Positions 61,101 through 64,000 are shown, counted from the first letter of the stretch. The stretch is 64,000 bases of DNA from Sympetrum striolatum (GCA_947579665.1 OX388352.1:33040216-33104215), one strand, 5' to 3'. Notes: generated by a model from the letters alone, not told the origin. Program-made: numbers and translations.

Positions 61101-62627
61101 AAATTTTTCTCTTTGGGAATCAAGTTAATTTTGATAATTTTAATATTTGAATGTGTTTCATCATGTTTTACGAGTTAGGTACGTTTGTTATTCTAAAACA
61201 TACACTTAATACTCTAAATGACATGACAAGGATATGATATTTTAAAACATCAATTTTTATCTTCTGACAAATACATTAATTTTATATCAAATATGAATAT
61301 GATAGTAGGTTTACATGAAAATGCGTGAGCTGAAGTTTTGCTCGCAAGCGAAAACTCCCCGGAATTCTCAAACAATCACAACGACTGTTTAAGTATGGAG
61401 TAATGAAAGATCTCTTCCTTGTCCATGCATATTGTAGTATGGTAATTGGAATGATTTTAATGTAAATTCCTTTAAAAAATTACCCGAATTTTACAACAAA
61501 GTAATAAAAACTAAATAAATGTGTATTCATTAATTTTTATTTGCATCCTATTCATACCATTTTTTGGTAGCAAATTTTGATAATCATGTTAAGTTGTAAT
61601 TTTAGTTTTATCCTACTTTCTTAAGATATGCGTAACATTAAGACGAAATATATTAATTATAGTAAAAATGTGAATCAAAACCTGAGAAAAATCAACATCA
61701 TTTCTCACGAAATAGATTCGTGGTAGGTTGGTATAAATGATGTTGGAAGGTATAAATAGATAAACATATGTTACAGAAAACATCGTGTGTTCCAGTGTCA
61801 TTGCTGCATCAATGTTTTCGAAGAGAACACTTGTTTTGTATATTTATTACTAAGTAAACAAAAGGGAACTAAGTGTCAAAAGTCCTTATAAAGTGTACAA
61901 ACAGATTAAATTACTATAAACTGCTATAAAATGAAACTTGTAGAAAAGACTCACAAGAAGGAACGAAAAAAATTAAATGCAAACAAAGAAAGTATCGACC
62001 GAGATTGCAATGAATAGAGAAACAAATATCTGTCTACTTGAACTTTAGAGTTACCAAAGTTAGAGTTACAACCATAAATATTAGCATTTTAATATTTAGA
62101 GGATTCACAAGAAAATGACTATCTAAAGAAGACAAAGACATTTCTCCTTCGACACCTATTGTTTGAAACAGTCAATCCTTCGCGAGTCGATTGACACTTT
62201 AGAGTACGTATGAGCTTATGCCTTGCTTAAAAAATACCGCGCGATGGGGCTAAATGAAAACTGAACTACGGGTTCGCGGAAAAAAATATTTTAAAAGAGG
62301 AAATTTCTACTTACGGCTGAAGTTGAGGTTGATGGATGCAGAAACTTCACCCATCTTGTTCTTCGCTTTCACTTTGTACAGACCGGCGTCGGTTTCGATG
62401 ACATCGTCCAATTCAAGGACGACGAGGAACTTGTTGGCCCCGAGAGGCGTGATTCGCATAATAGTACGCCGATCCTCCGCAAGCTGCGTGTCCCCGCGGA
62501 ACCAGAGGATATCGGGCTTCGGAGACGCCAGCAACTGACACTCGAAGATGAGCCTGTTGCCATCATCTTCTTGCCTCAGTTGCGGCTTTTGCGTGAAGCT
62601 TGGAGCGAAATCGTCGGCCACCCCCAT
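1056..62627 (-). CDS. bt: Projectin (bent/twitchin), N-terminal part, 39 joined exons, incomplete at 3' end
   Basis: Giant titin-like protein of arthropod muscle; projectin links thick filaments toward the Z-disc in flight muscle and lies along the A-band in other muscles (family knowledge). The sequence shows, in order, Ig domains 1-8 (about residues 1-841), a PEVK-like disordered region (about 842-1500), Ig9 (about 1500-1592) and the linker starting [11 protein letters not shown]. Joined exons: 62315-62627, 61033-61054 (or 60874-60895), 55749-55911, 48924-49065, 46705-46840, 45874-46077, 39127-39428, 38300-38526, 36434-36745, 35888-35978, 35285-35457, 34647-34838, 32326-32405, 31522-31688, 31403-31422, 21 PEVK exons counting that last one, down to 7490-7540, then 3815-3962, 3590-3654, 1474-1645, 1056-1192. 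The total is 4,914 nt, exactly 1,638 codons. The remaining Ig, Fn3 and kinase parts lie beyond the window. Symbol from Drosophila; the order of insect is not determinable here. Confidence 0.96.
1193..1473 (-). other. bt: Intron 38 (0.28 kb)
   Basis: Short spacer; nothing recognised. Confidence 0.7.
1474..1645 (-). CDS. bt: Projectin exon 38: Ig9, remaining strands
   Basis: Encodes [40 protein letters not shown] and [17 protein letters not shown]. 172 nt, phase 0 in and 1 out (acceptor TTGCAG, donor GTGAGT). Confidence 0.94.
1646..3589 (-). other. bt: Intron 37 (1.9 kb)
   Basis: Splits Ig9. AT-rich; nothing recognised. Confidence 0.7.
3590..3654 (-). CDS. bt: Projectin exon 37: Ig9, B-C strands
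   Basis: Encodes [20 protein letters not shown] then YK. 65 nt, phase 1 in and 0 out; acceptor TTTTTTTAG, donor GTAATT. Confidence 0.92.
3815..3962 (-). CDS. bt: Projectin exon 36: RRRPS / RRPSV exon and lead-in to Ig9
   Basis: Encodes [20 protein letters not shown], then [20 protein letters not shown] and VQENYSAVE. 148 nt, phase 0 in and 1 out. Two more PKA-type sites (RRPST, RRPSV) sit just before Ig9. The second half is the A-strand region of Ig9. Strongly conserved in insect projectins as I recall. Confidence 0.93.
3963..7489 (-). other. bt: Intron 35 (3.5 kb)
   Basis: Contains the diverged SINE at 5171-5301. An open frame of 139 codons on the plus strand (6782-7201) has no recognisable motif and low-complexity AT-driven composition; treated as chance. 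Confidence 0.6.
5171..5301 (-). mobile_element. Diverged tRNA-derived SINE, same family
   Basis: Minus-strand head GGGCTACCGAATACAGTGG, B box GGGTTCGATTCCCAG, then GCCCATGTGTGAAATGACC, matching the 57.4 kb copy's body (GTGTGAA..GACC), and an (AAC)n tail at 5171-5183. More mutated; no clear target-site duplication. Confidence 0.75.
7490..7540 (-). CDS. bt: Projectin exon 35: LRPGE exon, copy 3 (diverged)
   Basis: Encodes [17 protein letters not shown]; 17 codons, phase 0, acceptor TAAACAG, donor GTTAGA. The core is changed to [11 protein letters not shown]. Last exon of the elastic region before the RRRPS exon. Confidence 0.88.
7541..8106 (-). other. bt: Intron 34 (0.57 kb)
   Basis: Between LRPGE copies 2 and 3; nothing recognised. 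Confidence 0.7.
8107..8145 (-). CDS. bt: Projectin exon 34: LRPGE exon, copy 2
   Basis: Encodes [13 protein letters not shown]; 13 codons, phase 0, acceptor CCTGCAG, donor GTGAGA. Shares KLRPGEVL with copy 1. Confidence 0.9.
8146..8560 (-). other. bt: Intron 33 (0.4 kb)
   Basis: Between LRPGE copies 1 and 2. Nothing recognised. Confidence 0.7.
8561..8605 (-). CDS. bt: Projectin exon 33: LRPGE exon, copy 1
   Basis: Encodes [15 protein letters not shown]; 15 codons, phase 0, acceptor TTTTTAG, donor GTGAGA. First of three homologous exons with an LRPGE(V/L) core. Confidence 0.9.
8606..12383 (-). other. bt: Intron 32 (3.8 kb)
   Basis: Between the RRGSL/RRPSL exon and the first LRPGE exon. The candidate exon at 9080-9130 lies here; the rest shows strong donor-like sites near 10169 and 10220 without matching open exons. 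Confidence 0.6.
9080..9130 (-). CDS. Candidate extra projectin exon, 17 codons
   Basis: An open 51-base stretch between acceptor ATGCTTCAG and a strong donor AGG|GTGAGC, phase 0 both ends, reading [17 protein letters not shown]. It would fit between exons 32 and 33 without disturbing frame. Its composition (hydrophobic, with His and Cys) is unlike its neighbours and I recognise no homologue, so it may be a cassette exon or chance. Confidence 0.3.
12384..12569 (-). CDS. bt: Projectin exon 32: RRGSL / RRPSL exon
   Basis: 62 codons, phase 0, acceptor TTACAG, donor GTAATG. Encodes [20 protein letters not shown], then [25 protein letters not shown] and [10 protein letters not shown]. The SRRGSLIPP and RRPSLII segments are nearly invariant in insect projectins as I remember them. 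Three R/K-R/K-x-S sites (RKGS, RRGS, RRPS) fit the PKA consensus. Confidence 0.94.
12570..13778 (-). other. bt: Intron 31 (1.2 kb)
   Basis: AT-rich; a possible 9-nt microexon pattern at 13101-13109 was seen but is too weak to call. Confidence 0.65.
13779..13898 (-). CDS. bt: Projectin exon 31: acidic exon
   Basis: 40 codons, phase 0, acceptor AATAG, donor GTGAGG. Encodes [17 protein letters not shown], a run of ten acidic residues broken by one Ser, then [15 protein letters not shown]. Unlike the K/P-rich exons around it, it is strongly acidic and carries aromatic and Met residues. The S-D-E-E-E and E-S-E-E contexts fit casein kinase 2 sites. Confidence 0.85.
13899..15065 (-). other. bt: Intron 30 (1.2 kb)
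   Basis: AT-rich; nothing recognised. Confidence 0.7.
15066..15113 (-). CDS. bt: Projectin exon 30: PEVK exon, 16 codons
   Basis: Encodes [16 protein letters not shown], an internal near-perfect PAEVKK duplication; phase 0, acceptor CTAAAG, donor GTGAGA. The purest PEVK sequence in the window. Confidence 0.9.
15419..15463. repeat. Imperfect 22/23-bp tandem repeat
   Basis: CTTGTATGATGTAATGTTCTTT followed by the same unit with one extra base. It lies just outside the pogo-like element. Confidence 0.85.
15533..15634 (+). repeat. Subterminal direct repeats of the pogo-like element
   Basis: Three copies of GATAAC(A/G)CGCATTT at 15533-15546, 15577-15590 and 15621-15634, spaced 44 bases apart. 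One GATAACACGC is found near the right end (17080-17089). The likely role is transposase binding, inferred from position. Confidence 0.85.
15729..16818 (+). pseudogene. Pogo/Tigger-like transposase with Brinker-type DNA-binding domain, broken
   Basis: The first segment (15729-16049) contains a helix-turn-helix of the Brinker DNA-binding type: [29 protein letters not shown] and VREWRKNEE. The reading frame is then interrupted by a TGA at 16047-16049, continues in the same frame through 16176-16550 with the first DDE-superfamily aspartate ([10 protein letters not shown]), meets a second TGA at 16548-16550, and shifts frame near 16610 before 16585-16818 supplies IMDACRAHL (second Asp) and LQPLD (third Asp). 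A DDD triad fits pogo/Tigger. Two stops and a frameshift make it inactive. Alternatives such as a host domesticated gene are unlikely given the intact element ends. Confidence 0.88.
17220..17279 (-). CDS. bt: Projectin exon 29: PEVK exon, 20 codons
   Basis: Encodes [20 protein letters not shown]; phase 0, acceptor TTTTAG, donor GTAAAT. The pogo-like transposon lies in the next intron, ending about 105 bases from this exon. Confidence 0.88.
17280..19172 (-). other. bt: Intron 28 (1.9 kb)
   Basis: Contains the candidate VDKE microexon at 18197-18208; otherwise AT-rich without features. Confidence 0.65.
18197..18208 (-). CDS. Candidate 12-nt PEVK microexon (VDKE)
   Basis: TTATTTAG, then GTT GAC AAA GAG, then GTATTT. 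Phase 0, PEVK-like residues, between exons 28 and 29. Donor only moderate. Confidence 0.22.
19173..19238 (-). CDS. bt: Projectin exon 28: PEVK module A3
   Basis: Encodes [20 protein letters not shown] then MK; 22 codons, phase 0. Third A copy (EGITLKPV). Donor GTAACA. Confidence 0.88.
19239..20395 (-). other. bt: Intron 27 (1.2 kb)
   Basis: Between B3 and A3. Nothing recognised. Confidence 0.7.
20396..20452 (-). CDS. bt: Projectin exon 27: PEVK module B3
   Basis: Encodes [19 protein letters not shown]; 19 codons, phase 0, acceptor ACTTCAG. Third B copy with KRKS as a basophilic kinase site. Donor GTTTGA. Confidence 0.88.
20453..22339 (-). other. bt: Intron 26 (1.9 kb)
   Basis: Contains the perfect 45-bp tandem duplication at 20726-20815 and a purine-rich tract (plus strand) at about 21780-22330. 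No coding signal. Confidence 0.7.
20726..20815. repeat. Perfect 45-bp tandem duplication
   Basis: Two identical adjacent copies of a 45-base unit (20726-20770 and 20771-20815) starting AATAATAATAAAATC and ending TTCCATTGCT. Zero differences suggests a very recent duplication or an assembly artefact. Confidence 0.95.
22340..22411 (-). CDS. bt: Projectin exon 26: PEVK module A2
   Basis: Encodes [20 protein letters not shown] then PEPQ; 24 codons, phase 0. Second A copy (SEVILKPV) followed by a proline-rich stretch. Donor GTAAAA. Confidence 0.9.
22412..22735 (-). other. bt: Intron 25 (0.32 kb)
   Basis: Short spacer inside the B2-A2 pair; nothing recognised. Confidence 0.7.
22736..22822 (-). 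CDS. bt: Projectin exon 25: PEVK module B2
   Basis: Encodes [12 protein letters not shown] and [17 protein letters not shown]; 29 codons, phase 0. Second B copy, in which the Ser of RKRS is replaced by Pro (RRRPIPERK). Donor GTTTGA again. Confidence 0.88.
22823..24298 (-). other. bt: Intron 24 (1.5 kb)
   Basis: Between exon 24 and module B2. Nothing recognised. Confidence 0.7.
24299..24370 (-). CDS. bt: Projectin exon 24: PEVK exon with KRDSL
   Basis: Encodes [20 protein letters not shown] then SLTQ. 24 codons, phase 0, acceptor CCATAG. Looks like a diverged module B (TKFGKRDSL). Its donor GTTGGG is the weakest in the gene, so its inclusion may be regulated. Confidence 0.78.
24371..25104 (-). 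other. bt: Intron 23 (0.73 kb)
   Basis: Adenine-rich. A TTTTTTTCAG|GTGAGA junction near 24888 looks like a zero-length (recursive-splice type) site, but the intron is too short for that to be expected. Confidence 0.6.
25105..25176 (-). CDS. bt: Projectin exon 23: PEVK module A1
   Basis: Encodes [20 protein letters not shown] then PEGQ. 24 codons, phase 0. Module A is marked by ExxLKPV; a VLKPV motif also occurs in the Drosophila PEVK region as I recall it. Donor GTATGA. Confidence 0.88.
25386..25451 (-). CDS. bt: Projectin exon 22: PEVK module B1
   Basis: Encodes [20 protein letters not shown] then PK. 22 codons, phase 0. First copy of the basic module B ([13 protein letters not shown]), with a PKA-type site RKRS. 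The donor is the non-standard GTTTGA, shared with the other B modules. Confidence 0.88.
25452..26168 (-). other. bt: Intron 21 (0.72 kb)
   Basis: Contains the candidate HEIK microexon at 25561-25572; otherwise nothing. Confidence 0.6.
25561..25572 (-). CDS. Candidate 12-nt PEVK microexon (HEIK)
   Basis: TTTTTAG, then CAT GAA ATA AAG, then GTATGA. Phase 0 and between exons 21 and 22, so inclusion is harmless to frame. Such patterns also arise by chance in AT-rich introns. Confidence 0.2.
26169..26255 (-). CDS. bt: Projectin exon 21: PEVK exon, 29 codons
   Basis: Contains the internal repeat [14 protein letters not shown], flanked by IKEP and [11 protein letters not shown]. Acceptor TGTAG, donor GTAGGT, phase 0. 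Confidence 0.9.
26256..26598 (-). other. bt: Intron 20 (0.34 kb)
   Basis: Between PEVK exons 20 and 21. Nothing recognised. Confidence 0.7.
26599..26652 (-). CDS. bt: Projectin exon 20: PEVK exon, 18 codons
   Basis: Reads [18 protein letters not shown], with a strong donor GTAAGC and phase 0. It is very like exon 18 and separated from exon 19 by only 100 bases. Confidence 0.9.
26753..26815 (-). CDS. bt: Projectin exon 19: PEVK exon, 21 codons
   Basis: Reads [20 protein letters not shown] then K; acceptor AAACAG, donor GTATGC, phase 0. Confidence 0.9.
27167..27226 (-). CDS. bt: Projectin exon 18: PEVK exon, 20 codons
   Basis: Reads [20 protein letters not shown]; acceptor GCACAG, donor GTATGT, phase 0. 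Purely K/E/P. Confidence 0.9.
27227..28074 (-). other. bt: Intron 17 (0.85 kb)
   Basis: AT-rich, no feature recognised. Confidence 0.7.
28075..28128 (-). CDS. bt: Projectin exon 17: PEVK exon, 18 codons
   Basis: Reads [18 protein letters not shown] between acceptor ATATAG and donor GTAAAT. Phase 0 both ends; open, Lys/Glu-rich, in frame with its neighbours. Confidence 0.88.
28129..30281 (-). other. bt: Intron 16 (2.15 kb)
   Basis: Longest intron of the early PEVK region. At 29311-29329 there is a potential alternative first exon (start codon then three codons before a strong donor); otherwise no signal. Confidence 0.6.
30282..30770 (-). CDS. bt: Projectin exon 16: long KEEKK/PEVK exon
   Basis: The longest PEVK exon (489 nt, 163 codons, phase 0 both ends). 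The first third is a run of short KEEKK/KVEKK units; the rest is looser Lys/Pro/Glu/Asp chain with repeated (D/N)xIKP and DKVKP steps (NEIKP, NDIKP, DKVKP, DEIKP) and a TPQPQPEK stretch. No hydrophobic core, predicted disordered. The acceptor is a tandem AAGAAG, so the start may be 30770 or 30767, one Lys apart. Confidence 0.9.
30771..31402 (-). other. bt: Intron 15 (0.63 kb)
   Basis: Between the 20-nt PEVK entry exon and the long KEEKK exon. Nothing recognised. Confidence 0.7.
31403..31422 (-). CDS. bt: Projectin exon 15: 20-nt PEVK entry exon
   Basis: A 20-nt exon (acceptor TTTTTTCAG, donor GTATGC) reading E-V-K-K-V-E-K across the junction. It changes phase from 1 to 0, after which all PEVK exons are phase 0. 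If it is skipped, the later exons fall out of frame, so it should be constitutive. Confidence 0.8.
31522..31688 (-). CDS. bt: Projectin exon 14: end of Ig8
   Basis: Encodes [55 protein letters not shown]. 167 nt, phase 2 in and 1 out (donor GTTAGT). Last folded domain before the elastic region. Confidence 0.93.
31986..32003. repeat. Short (TAGTG)n tract
   Basis: Three and a half units of TAGTG in intron 13, about 100 bases after an ATGATG-rich stretch (31868-31900). Confidence 0.8.
32326..32405 (-). CDS. bt: Projectin exon 13: start of Ig8
   Basis: Encodes [20 protein letters not shown] and ATVVWY, with the following Arg codon split (TAG of TAT AG|GTAAGT reads as Tyr then a partial Arg codon). 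No B-strand Cys, as in the Drosophila domain from memory. 80 nt, phase 0 in and 2 out. Confidence 0.9.
32477..33619. mobile_element. Possible TTAA-flanked piggyBac-like element with internal palindrome
   Basis: A 1,143 bp segment between TTAA at 32473-32476 and TTAA at 33620-33623. Ends TCCTTTCATGACAGCAG and CCCTTTCGAGACTGTTG (reverse strand) share about 11 of 17 positions. It contains a 60-bp palindrome near the right end and a B-box-like patch GGGTTCAATTC (minus strand, near 32590). TTAA is common in AT-rich DNA, so this boundary call is tentative. Confidence 0.4.
33524..33583. repeat. 60-bp near-perfect palindrome
   Basis: Centred on GTATAC at 33551-33556; the arms TTTCCTACTCTAAACAA and their complement pair over 30 bases each with a single mismatch (33541 against 33566). 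No spacer, so the transcript could form a long hairpin and the DNA a cruciform. Confidence 0.92.
34647..34838 (-). CDS. bt: Projectin exon 12: end of Ig7 and linker to Ig8
   Basis: Encodes [33 protein letters not shown], a charged linker ([17 protein letters not shown]) and AQGLRAV. 192 nt, phase 0 at both ends. Confidence 0.94.
34839..35284 (-). other. bt: Intron 11 (0.45 kb)
   Basis: Splits Ig7. Nothing recognised. Confidence 0.7.
35285..35457 (-). CDS. bt: Projectin exon 11: first part of Ig7
   Basis: Encodes [20 protein letters not shown], then [19 protein letters not shown] and VKVERVKE. 173 nt, phase 1 in and 0 out. Confidence 0.94.
35458..35887 (-). other. bt: Intron 10 (0.43 kb)
   Basis: Between Ig6 and Ig7. 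Nothing recognised. Confidence 0.7.
35888..35978 (-). CDS. bt: Projectin exon 10: end of Ig6
   Basis: Encodes [20 protein letters not shown] then [10 protein letters not shown]. 91 nt, phase 0 in and 1 out (donor GTAAGT). Confidence 0.94.
35979..36433 (-). other. bt: Intron 9 (0.46 kb)
   Basis: Splits Ig6. Nothing recognised. Confidence 0.7.
36434..36745 (-). CDS. bt: Projectin exon 9: end of Ig5 and start of Ig6
   Basis: Starts [20 protein letters not shown] (Ig5 F/G strands with Cys), then the acidic linker [17 protein letters not shown] and Ig6 up to YYIKLELK, with VIMECKV and VVWYHDG landmarks. 312 nt, phase 0 at both ends, so the exon boundaries cut across the domains rather than between them. 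Confidence 0.95.
36746..38299 (-). other. bt: Intron 8 (1.55 kb)
   Basis: Splits Ig5; carries the 419 bp Tigger-like MITE at 36940-37358. Remainder AT-rich with no feature. Confidence 0.7.
36940..37358. mobile_element. Tigger-like MITE, 419 bp
   Basis: TA-flanked (36938-36939, 37359-37360) with ends CAGTCAGTTGTCAACTTACG and CAGTCAGTCGGCAACAAACC (reverse strand), 23 bases with about five differences. Contains CGACTTACAA/ACTTACGACC motifs typical of Tigger-type ends. No coding capacity seen. Confidence 0.78.
38300..38526 (-). CDS. bt: Projectin exon 8: first part of Ig5
   Basis: Encodes [44 protein letters not shown] and [10 protein letters not shown]. 227 nt, phase 1 in and 0 out; donor ACA|GTAAGT. 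The F/G strands are on the next exon. Confidence 0.95.
38527..39126 (-). other. bt: Intron 7 (0.6 kb)
   Basis: Between the Ig4 and Ig5 exons. Nothing recognised. Confidence 0.7.
39127..39428 (-). CDS. bt: Projectin exon 7: complete Ig4
   Basis: One exon carries the whole Ig4: [21 protein letters not shown]-strand Cys in LVMECIL, Trp in ITWYQG, second Cys in [15 protein letters not shown], ending IALNFQ. Both disulphide-type cysteines are present. 302 nt, phase 2 in and 1 out, after a 9.8-fold longer (6.4 kb) intron than the next one. Confidence 0.95.
43529..43815. mobile_element. piggyBac-like MITE, 287 bp
   Basis: Ends TCTCTTAGTACCACG and CCTCTTAGTACTACG (reverse strand), 15 bases with two differences, flanked by TTAG on the left and TTAA on the right. 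TTAA is the piggyBac target, so one site appears to have mutated. Internally, GCTGATATATCGGCCTGTGG (43743-43762) is repeated as GCTGATTTATCGGCCCGTAG (43785-43804). Confidence 0.7.
45384..45494 (+). mobile_element. tRNA-derived SINE of a second type
   Basis: A-box-like TGGCTTGATAGATTAA, then AGAGCAACTGACCGGCAATC, GGGAGGTCCGGGTTCAAGTT (B box) and a body with CTTCCTTGGAGATTTAG. Different body from the other two SINEs. Ends uncertain. Confidence 0.6.
45874..46077 (-). CDS. bt: Projectin exon 6: second half of Ig3
   Basis: Completes the Trp codon and reads [20 protein letters not shown], then [29 protein letters not shown] and the linker GGGKPK. 204 nt, phase 2 in and out. The acceptor is TTTAAG. 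Confidence 0.93.
46078..46704 (-). other. bt: Intron 5 (0.6 kb)
   Basis: Splits Ig3 at the Trp codon. No feature seen. Confidence 0.7.
46705..46840 (-). CDS. bt: Projectin exon 5: first half of Ig3
   Basis: Encodes [19 protein letters not shown], then [20 protein letters not shown] and MPTVT, with the Trp codon split at the donor (ACATG|GTAAGA). 136 nt, phase 1 in and 2 out. It closely matches the insect projectin Ig3 start as I remember it. Confidence 0.93.
46841..48923 (-). other. bt: Intron 4 (2.1 kb)
   Basis: Between Ig2 and Ig3. The part around 47050-47470 is purine-rich on the plus strand; otherwise nothing recognised. Confidence 0.65.
48924..49065 (-). CDS. bt: Projectin exon 4: second half of Ig2
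   Basis: Encodes [16 protein letters not shown], the F/G strands [16 protein letters not shown] and SLNFD. 142 nt, phase 0 in and 1 out (donor GTAAGT). It lies 6.7 kb downstream of exon 3. Confidence 0.93.
52258..52325 (+). mobile_element. Possible SINE fragment
   Basis: GGTTAAAAATGGGCC followed 30 bases later by AAGTTCAAGTTC resembles the A and B boxes of a decayed tRNA-derived element. Ends and family unknown. Confidence 0.3.
53585..54208. mobile_element. Non-autonomous pogo/Tigger-type element, 624 bp
   Basis: Inverted ends CTGTATTTATTGGCATATAA and CTGTATTTATTGTTGTATAA, flanked by TA on both sides (53583-53584, 54209-54210). The ends follow the same pattern as the 1.6 kb element (C-C/T-GTATTT..TGG.A.ATAA.AC). 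A GCGTGTTATAC motif inside the left end (53647-53657) is an inverted subterminal repeat. No open frame of note. Confidence 0.82.
55749..55911 (-). CDS. bt: Projectin exon 3: first half of Ig2
   Basis: Encodes [20 protein letters not shown], then the B-strand Cys (LLFECRI) and C-strand Trp (VSWSHNG), ending SPRHR at donor GTAAGT. 163 nt, phase 2 in and phase 0 out. The acceptor is TTTCAG at 55913-55912. Confidence 0.93.
55912..60873 (-). other. bt: Intron 2 (5.0 kb)
   Basis: Separates the microexon pair from Ig2. Holds the SINE at 57434-57564 and A/T-rich unique sequence. No other gene seen; open stretches here are short and without family likeness. Confidence 0.7.
57434..57564 (-). mobile_element. 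tRNA-derived SINE with intact 13-bp target-site duplication
   Basis: The minus strand starts with a tRNA-like head (57489-57563): acceptor arms GGCTCCC/GGGAGCC pair perfectly and the T arm CCGGGTTCGAATCCCGG is intact, giving a B box. Then follow a non-tRNA body (AATGTGTGAATCGACC...) and a short (TAC)n tail. Flanking copies of TCTAATAGATCTT at 57421-57433 and 57565-57577 are identical, the signature of LINE-driven insertion. The anticodon arm does not fold properly, so it is not a working tRNA. Confidence 0.9.
60874..60895 (-). CDS. bt: Projectin alternative microexon 2b (22 nt)
   Basis: A second 22-nt exon 137 bases downstream of 2a, between a pyrimidine-rich acceptor (...TTATTTTGCAG) and donor GTGAGT. 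It has the same phases (1 to 2) as 2a and would read P-A-E-A-E-K-S-R then QIDGIAP. Including both would shift the frame, so the two should be mutually exclusive. Inferred from splice signals and phase only. Confidence 0.7.
61033..61054 (-). CDS. bt: Projectin microexon 2a (22 nt), linker Ig1-Ig2
   Basis: A 22-nt exon between TCCTTCGTTTCAG and GTAAGC. It enters in phase 1 and leaves in phase 2, exactly bridging exon 1 and the Ig2 exon to read P-V-D-E-P-H-E-R then QIDGIAP. The DEP.E..QIDG pattern resembles the Drosophila projectin linker as I remember it, so this is probably the canonical form. Confidence 0.85.
61055..62314 (-). other. bt: Intron 1
   Basis: 1,260 bases between exon 1 and microexon 2a. 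AT-rich, with no coding signal or repeat recognised; no further 22-nt exon copy was found. Confidence 0.7.
62315..62627 (-). CDS. bt: Projectin exon 1: start codon and Ig domain 1
   Basis: Codes residues 1-104. The ATG at 62627-62625 has A at -3 and G at +4, and the protein opens [15 protein letters not shown], which I recognise as the conserved insect projectin N-terminus. Ig landmarks: Cys in IFECQLL, Trp in DILWFRG, and the F-strand [11 protein letters not shown], where the usual second Cys is absent as is common in these domains. Donor ...CTTCAGCC|GTAAGT, phase 1. The exon is clearly richer in GC than the rest of the gene. Confidence 0.95.
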
Positions 62628-62764
62628 CCTCTTTGAAGATGGGAGGCCTTTTGCCTTCGACCGCCGCTATGGAACTATGAAACTGGACTCTTCGAGATGT
62701 GGTGTATGCCGCTCCAGCTGCACTTAGAACATCCAACGGGCCTCCCTCTTGCTAATCCCTGAAC
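62628..62764 (-). promoter_or_regulatory. bt: Likely 5' UTR part of exon 1
   Basis: Directly upstream of the ATG. A good 3' splice site (TTGTCTTGTCCTGCAG) ends at 62765, suggesting that coding exon 1 starts here and that a non-coding first exon lies further upstream. GC content is well above that of the gene body. Confidence 0.5.
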
Positions 62765-64000
62765 CTGCAGGACAAGACAATACCCAAAAGCCGCATGAGA
62801 GACCGCCACGGCTATTGAGCGTCTTTGTTAAAGCACTCACGCTTCTCCCGATGCTAGGAAATTCCTACATCTCTCAAGCTATCCCGTAATGTTTAAGAAG
62901 AGAATTTTGATAAAGCCGCAAGCGGACAATTAAAACGGAGATCCAAGGAGAATACAAACCTACTTATATATCAAGCGTAAAATAGACCCATTTCCAGAGT
63001 GATTTTAACGAACTCTGAAATAAAATTCTCAACAGTAGAGTTTCACCCAACGAGATGAATTAACAACTGTCTTTGAAATCAAAAGTTAAAATGGGTGCAC
63101 TGACAAAGAATTGTAGGAAAACAAACGATAAGGTTACGTCAACTCCGGACAAAGGTGTAGCGAATACAAGATGTATCCAATATCCTACTCTTTGGTGAAA
63201 ATATCGCCATCGTTTATCCGTTTATAGTCAGCTCTAAACACCTTTACTGAAAATTCCAAATATACAAATAGGGTGGATTAAGCCTTTGCAAAAGAGAGCC
63301 AGATGACCTTAGTTAATCGTCATGAGACTATTTGACAAGCTATGCGTAATTCTACCGGTAACTTTAGGCATAATAGAAATTTTCTATTAAATTAAAGTTT
63401 CGCGATTAAATTGTAAGAGTTAGGCCTCTTTGATCCATATTTGGCTCTCTCAGTCAATTGAAGATCTAGTATTAAATGTGAGCTCAAATAAATAGTCTAA
63501 CACCAAAAGAAAGCAAACTCCATGATAAAATAGACACTCAACGTTGTCAAACTCAGATTGCATAACTCGTATCGCACCTATTCGCAAGGACCAAAATAAC
63601 AAAGCGCCTTTTCTAAGTATCTTAAGGTCTTACGTATTATCGACCGCTAATTTCTCGATATTCAATTGGTGTAAAATAATAAATCCACACGATTCCTTTG
63701 AAAAATATCTGCCTAATCCATAAAATTTTCCGATGCAATTAAAATGGAATAAGATAAAACAGGTTAAGAAATCCGAGGACAAACGCACGTTAAAATCTGT
63801 CGAAGGGAGGATTGTTTATCCAGCACTCCAAAATGGAAGGAAATAATTTTTCGGGTAGATTTCCGTCTGGCTAATACAAGGATATACAACAAAAGAAATT
63901 CTGTTCAATATTTTTAGATAAACTGATTTAAAGAAATGAATCTTATACCCGATAGGAGATACATTGATATATTTCAGAGCTATAAGAAATAATCTACTAT
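62765..64000 (-). other. Upstream flank of projectin
   Basis: 1.2 kb upstream of the proposed UTR. It has more CpG and mixed composition than the introns, but no clear TATA box, ORF or repeat. It could hold a UTR intron, a non-coding first exon or the promoter; the sequence alone does not decide. Confidence 0.4.

Noticed and set aside
62254..62538. 94-codon plus-strand frame
   Set aside because: Antisense shadow of the Ig1 exon.
1..64000. CRISPR array, bacterial operons or viral genes
   Set aside because: No regularly spaced repeats and no prokaryotic or viral coding signals; the window is a single intron-rich animal gene with transposons.

Overview
The window is a 64 kb piece of a large, AT-rich arthropod (most likely insect) nuclear genome. 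It is almost entirely occupied by the 5' half of one gene on the minus strand: projectin (Drosophila bent, bt; called twitchin in many annotations), the giant titin-like protein of arthropod muscle. I joined 39 exons by hand from GT/AG sites and reading phase. They sum to 4,914 coding bases, exactly 1,638 codons, and every junction keeps phase, which strongly supports the model. The start codon is at 62627. The gene runs off the low-coordinate edge before reaching the Fn3/Ig core and kinase.

Layout, 5' to 3' (high to low coordinates). 62.6-64.0 kb: upstream flank and a likely 5' UTR, visibly richer in GC. 62.6-31.5 kb: Ig domains 1-8, separated by introns of up to 6.7 kb, with two alternative 22-nt microexons between Ig1 and Ig2. 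31.4-7.5 kb: a PEVK-like elastic region of 21 small exons, all but the first phase 0 at both ends, encoding Lys/Glu/Pro/Val-rich chain. It includes a long KEEKK-type repeat, a three-fold duplicated two-exon module, an acidic exon, a Ser/Arg exon with PKA-type RRxS sites and three tandem copies of a 'LRPGE' exon. 4.0-1.0 kb: an RRxS exon, Ig9 and the conserved segment after it. A possible extra or alternative exon lies at 104-235.

The introns carry mobile-element remains: a decayed 1.6 kb pogo/Tigger-like transposon with a Brinker-type DNA-binding domain, a 624 bp non-autonomous relative with matching termini, a 419 bp Tigger-like MITE, one clear and one tentative TTAA-flanked piggyBac-like element, and several tRNA-derived SINEs (one with a perfect 13-bp target-site duplication that imitates a tRNA gene). 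No other protein-coding gene, rRNA, functional tRNA or CRISPR array was recognised.

The most interesting content is splicing architecture rather than a new system: frame-locked 22-nt microexons, duplicated PEVK exon pairs in which one member keeps an unusual GTTTGA donor, and a cluster of predicted basophilic-kinase sites in the elastic region. Family statements come from memory of insect projectin; no alignment or database search was run.
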